DNA of 64,000 bases. It comes from Boswellia sacra. Its lineage: Eukaryota; Streptophyta; Magnoliopsida; Sapindales; Burseraceae. The stretch lies in the NCBI GenBank assembly GCA_013180625.2, contig SNVD02008000.1, forward strand, positions 248,001-312,000. Direction: 5' to 3'. The notes beneath the pieces are model-generated. The model did not search any database and had not been told where the DNA came from. It saw only the letters and a program-made list of their open reading frames with translations. Made by a program: the position numbers and the translations under genes. Within the stretch, counting starts at the first letter, position 1. Each line of letters opens with the position of its first letter. This document shows, one piece after another, positions 59,176 to 64,000 of this stretch.

Positions 59176-61650
59176 CTAGGAATAAGCAATACTTATGTAA
59201 AATGTCTTAAGCAATATATCTCTTTCCATCCATGGTTAAACAAAAGAAAGCTTGTCTATACTTGGCCACTAACAAAAGGCACTATTGTTGCTTCATTCAT
59301 TGTAGCTGATTCATCGATCACAAATTTATTATATATTTTAATTATATTATCAAAGTTGGTTCTCCCAGTTCCCAACTTCTTTATATAAATTTTTCAGCAA
59401 AGTAGAATATATAATATGGCTATCTTAGAATTAGTTTGCCATTAAAAGACAAACTGTAAAATCAATTAAAAATTTTCTCTAAAGCAATAACTTGTTTAGA
59501 GCATGCTAACCTAGTTGGCCACCTATATTTAAGCCTAATTCCCTTTACACAACTTCTACATATGCTATAAGCCATCAAGTGACTATAAGAAGAAGAAAAA
59601 ACTTATTACAACTAAGTCAAATAAGCAATTGTTAGATCAATTATGGTAATTCCAAATTCTTCTAGACTATATATGAGGCTTGCTCTTAATATTGTATATT
59701 TGATAAATAATAAATTTACTAGAAAATGCAATTTTCTATACCTTATTGAGGTTTTCTTTAACTATAATTCTTTGATAAGCTGTTCAGGTTTACTATTTAC
59801 ATTCTTATCATAAACAATAATTGTCTCATACTGAAATAGAACTTGTCGCAATGAAGCATTATCAAACCATGCAAGATGAAAGCACCAAATTCACCTATAC
59901 CAGCAATTAAAAAAAAAAATCCTTACACTTTCACGTCTCATTTGTTCAATTTTCAAGTATATAGAAACATACAAATTAATGATGTTAACTATATAACAAT
60001 TTAAAGGATTAGAGAAAGTTATCTTTGATTTCTTGGCCAAAAGATAAAAGGAATTAAAAAATCCTTAAACTAATACCAATAGAAGGAATATTTATTCTAT
60101 ATTTATATGCAACTTGATCTAGTACCTTTATCAACAAACAAGAGGGATAATCAAAACAAAATAAAGTCTAAGAATGACATGCATCATTATAATCTAATAA
60201 TATTACAAAATAAAATTATTATTTATTAGAAGCCCAAGTTGGTGAAAGGATAATATAATGTCTCTATTTTGTTAATTATCAGTTTGCTTTTGCATTATTA
60301 TGTTTGTGTGTTGTAATAATTTATCAACACATAATGATAGGTAAAGAGATTCTATGAAATTAAAAAAAAAACACATTAAATGCCACCATCACTGCCTCAA
60401 AATCTTTTTGTAACATATTGAAATTCTTATTATTTATATGTGTTTATTTGTAGAAAGTAGGTGTGATGACCCATGGCCTAACTCATTTACACAGGTATAT
60501 GAGCCAAGCCCAATTACAATATCAATCGTCTAAACAAACACAACTAAATTTCAGCCCTTTCTATTCGAAAATATTATTAAACCCAGCCCATTGTCTAATA
60601 CACTTTATATGCGAACATGTAGAACATCTAGATGAAAAAGAATGAAAGCAAAGAAAGAAAAGCAAAAGTAGATGTTGTGTAAGGATAAGGATTAAAGAGA
60701 TGAATATGAAGAAATATCATACAGTCACGGCCCAAGTGCAAGTGGCTTAAATCTCCCCTTATTTATACTCTTAAAAAAATCAGTAGTCATAAAAAAAGCC
60801 TCAAACAAAATTTAATAAATCAAACATTATTTAACTTATTTAGTACTATTTCATTTTATGCCTTCTCTTTGTTATCTAATTAATTTTTGTCATTAATTAC
60901 TAAGAATCAAAATTTTTATTTATATATTCCTTTTACAATTTAATTATCTAATTGACTATTTTTTCTCCATAAATCTAAGTAAAAGATAGATTGATTCCTC
61001 ATGAAAAAGCTTATGCCACTATCTTAACACAAAATTTGACGTGCTTACAAGGTAACAAATGAAGCAATATTTTTATGTGCAAAGAGCACAAAATGTTGGA
61101 ACTTAGAAAAAACCATAATTGAAAGTAGTACACTTTTAACTCTTGTTGCTTCACCCTTTTGTAAGAGAAAGTCAAGTAGGAAAGAGACCAGCTTTTGATT
61201 GCTACCAAATCACTCATCCATTACATAAACTACGTCATGACCACACACCAACAGCCAAATGGTAAATTTATTGGAAAGAACCTAAATAAAATCATTTGTT
61301 ACTTTAAACTAATGAATGAACAAAACAAATCTCCTAAACCTTTCAGTTACAAATATTTTATTGGATGAACCTAAATGACATACATGATACAAGCATTCTC
61401 GATAATAATTATATGTCTCCAAAACCGTTTTAAAGTTTTCTTTTTGAGTATTTGTTTTCAATTCAACTGATTCCCAATCATTCATAAATTAAATTAAATA
61501 TGATCATACAATTGCAAACTAGATAATTAATTAAAAAATAAGTAAAAAATGAAATTTTAATACACTGAAATCTCATTCATTTACTCATATCTAAATAAAT
61601 TCAACGTAAATAAATTACATTACAAAATAATGTGATCCCAATTAATGCAT
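59176..61650. other. AT-rich sequence, possible intron; nothing else seen
   Basis: Lies between two exon-like blocks on the minus strand. No transposon ends, repeats above simple A/T runs, or long frames are seen. Confidence 0.3.
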
Positions 61651-61652
61651 AC

Positions 61653-61787
61653 CTGAATTCTCAATCTCAAGATTACATGATTGGAAGAACTTGATTCTTG
61701 TATTTGGGTATTGGCTTCCTTGGACATCAAGCTCACATTCTGAACATGTTTTAAGATTTCTAGGATGCAAATTACTTCATCCAGCAT
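61653..61787 (-). other. Exon-like block, possible first coding exon of an unknown gene
   Basis: The minus-strand ATG at 61785-61787 opens 45 codons: MLDEVICILEILKHVQNVS, LMSKEANTQIQESSSSN, HVILRLRIQ, ending exactly at a donor CAG|GTATGC in phase 0. The helix-rich composition looks like real protein. I do not recognise the family, and no acceptor is needed if the ATG is the start. Confidence 0.45.
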
Positions 61788-62508
61788 AGGTAATAAGTCA
61801 ACATTAATGGTTATCTCAATTTACTACAGAATATATATAAACTCGGCTAATAAATAAATGTGGATCTATTCTTAAGTCAATTTGCTCATTTGATGATTTA
61901 GGGGGTATTTCTTATTAATGTAAATGCAAATAGATCATTAAATTTCAGCTATCTTAATCAACTTTAATAAAACATATTAATCCAATATGCACTTTGATTC
62001 GACTTCACTCTTTAACTCAACAAATAGCTCCACAATCAAACTTCCATCCCTTTTCTTCTATAGCAAATTTCCTAACAACCAAACACAACCCAATAAAGCA
62101 TCAAACTTTACCACTCAAAAACATAAAGCGACTCGTATCCAACCAACCAACCAAACTTTAAGCAACACGATCACCCAAAACACTAAAAAACCAAGGAAAG
62201 AAAAATAACAACCTAATAGATCCACAACAAAAATTGAATATAGTACAATAGAATAGAAAAAAATATCTTCTTTAATTTTTTTAATTTTTGCATAAAAAAG
62301 CTAGAGCTTTAATAGAGCCCCAATCAAACCCAGATTGAACTCAGCTAACATAAATCTAATATTCAACCGCCATTTCCTGTCTCTCAACACACACAAACCT
62401 GCCTACCCACCCACCAGCCTGTCCTCTCCACTCTCTCAGTTCTTCTATTCTCTACTCCAACAAACAGAAACAAAAAGTTGAAAAATTGATAAGATACTTG
62501 TTGGTATA
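61788..62508. other. Upstream region with CT-rich leader-like tract, no gene
   Basis: 62370-62460 on the plus strand is CT-rich and pyrimidine-repetitive (CACCCACC, CTCTCC, CTCTCTC), like a plant 5' leader or promoter. On the minus strand it is the upstream side of the exon-like block at 61787. Confidence 0.3.
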
Positions 62509-64000
62509 TGATGAACACTTAAATATGCATGTTTAATAAGAGTTTAGTTCATCATATTGCATTAATAGTGTCATTAAATTCCTCAACTTAAGCATATTTG
62601 TAGCATTTGCATCTTTGGAATTAATTCCTCTTAATTTTGGTTTTGTTACAGGTTCGGTAAAATGGGTATAAATCTCTATTTATAGATCAGAATGGTGCAA
62701 TTCTTAATGTTTTGGAAAGCGGATTCAATTGTCTACAAGATTGCATTTCACAAGCATCATCAAATTCGGGCTCTTAGTGGACCAAAATTGGGCTTGAAAT
62801 GAACCCATCTACAGTCTCGGCCCAGTCTGATCAGGCCTCAATATTTGGATTGTATCTCTCAAAATACGTATCCAAATTGTGCAAATCAATATGTTCTAGA
62901 AATCTGAGAGAAATATCTACAACTTTCGTGAAGACATGTGATTAAAATTCTCAACATTTCAATGTCAAAATTGATGGTCAAAGTCGGTGCCTAATGATCC
63001 CAATTGTCAAAGATATTTACAACTAATATTTGACAATTATGCCCTTGTAATTTGACAAGTTTGCCCCTGGATGTATCTATAAATAGAGGTGCCTTGTGAC
63101 CCATTAGGGCATCTTGGCCTTGGCTGGAACATTTTGGCTTTGGCTAGGATCTTGTATTGTGTTTTGTGTGTTTATGTTATTAATGAATTTCCTTTTTCTT
63201 GCATTTTATTTTCTTTCTATTATAATGTTCTTCTAATTTCTCTTTTGCTAAGGTGAAAGGGTGAAACCCTTGATATGAGAATAAGGATTCTCTAACCCTT
63301 AATATGTGCTTAATAATCTTAATCTTATAATGTTTATTCAATATGATTTATATTTAATTTCTTAATCAATCTTGACACCACTCGTAAAGTGGAGGTCTTG
63401 ATCCATTGTCGACAATCCTTGGCACATCAAATGCTTGGATCCTTTCTAGATGATGTATGGTTCTTCCTTACCGACACGAATCTAGTTAGGAACCTTGATT
63501 TGTTGTAGACATATGATGATTGGCACATTGGATGCTTGAACCCATTTACAAGAAGTGGTATAAATATTGGTAATGAAACAAATATAATTCATATAACTAA
63601 AATGGGTTAATTATCCTTATTTGAAATATCAAGGGCGGATCCCCTAACCTTAGCCTTCATTGTTATTGTGTTAATTCCTCTTGTATTTTAATTATTCTAT
63701 TGTTTATGAACTTTTTATTTTATTTACTATGGTAGGTTCTACCACCTTATGAAATTGTTCTTTAATTTACTATGGTTGGTTATACCACCTATTTCCATGG
63801 ATGGTTTTACCTCCTCTTGCTTTTTGTTTTATATTTGAATGGTCGGTAATACCGCCTACCATCTTACATATTTATTGATATTATCTTGTCATTTCTTTGA
63901 ATCATCCATATCACATTTGCTTATCTTATAATTTGTAACGCTAAAATCCCCTTCCTCGTGGATCGACCCCGGTCTCACCGGGTTTATTACTTCGACACTC
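62509..64000 (+). repeat. Fourth copy of the gypsy LTR, cut by the window end
   Basis: Starts TGATGAACAC after GTATA (62504-62508) and follows the 19700-21227 LTR closely for 1492 bp, ending in CTTCGACACTC, which is about 37 bases short of the LTR end. It includes the TATA site at about 63077. Whether it is a solo LTR or the 5' LTR of a whole element lies outside the window. Confidence 0.95.

Noticed and set aside
1..64000. tRNA or rRNA genes
   Set aside because: Only tRNA-complementary primer sites were seen; no cloverleaf with A and B boxes or rRNA segment was recognised by eye.

Overview
The window looks like nuclear DNA from a flowering plant, probably a eudicot. It is AT-rich, most coding matter belongs to plant transposon families (Ty1/copia, Ty3/gypsy with a tRNA-Asp primer site, hAT/Ac-like, CACTA/En-Spm), the split genes have GT-AG introns, and the recognisable captured or remnant host genes are plant types (LOG cytokinin-activating enzyme, fimbrin, plant mobile domain). 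I cannot name the species. No intact housekeeping gene, rRNA, tRNA or CRISPR array was found.

Layout. 1-400: flank with a weak exon-like block. 401-13370: Ty1/copia element A on +, with LTR, primer site, gag and a decayed pol. A complete hAT element (5218-9731, 8-bp target duplication) sits inside its reverse transcriptase, and an LTR-like block (11053-12445) sits in its 3' tail. A third reading frame follows and is cut off by the next element. 13370-26999: Ty3/gypsy element on -, with 3' LTR, a 3' region carrying a captured intronless LOG gene, an accessory frame, then integrase, RNase H and reverse transcriptase. Its reverse transcriptase is split by a nearly intact non-autonomous gypsy element on + (19700-26060, duplication TTATC) that shares its LTR and 3' region. 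27000-33174: copia element B on -, with two LTRs, gag and the start of pol, the rest deleted. 33175-38117: decayed sequence with a plant-mobile-domain pseudogene and degenerate repeats. 38118 to beyond 55066: a CACTA element on - with a TNP2 transposase gene and a second gene (Transposase_24 plus Ulp1-type protease). The second gene is split by another CACTA element (45218-51083, duplication GAT) that carries a fimbrin exon. 55067-62508: AT-rich sequence with a few exon-like blocks on -. 62509-64000: another copy of the gypsy LTR, running off the window.

How the parts relate. The region is a nest of insertions that can be ordered: hAT after copia A; non-autonomous gypsy after the LOG-bearing gypsy; CACTA B after CACTA A. 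Nearly all element genes carry stops or frameshifts, so little here is likely to make protein now. The non-autonomous gypsy keeps matching LTRs, primer site and polypurine tract, and would need proteins from a relative. The most unusual contents are two captured host genes: a full-length, intronless LOG copy in a gypsy element, and a fimbrin exon with intact splice sites in a CACTA element.
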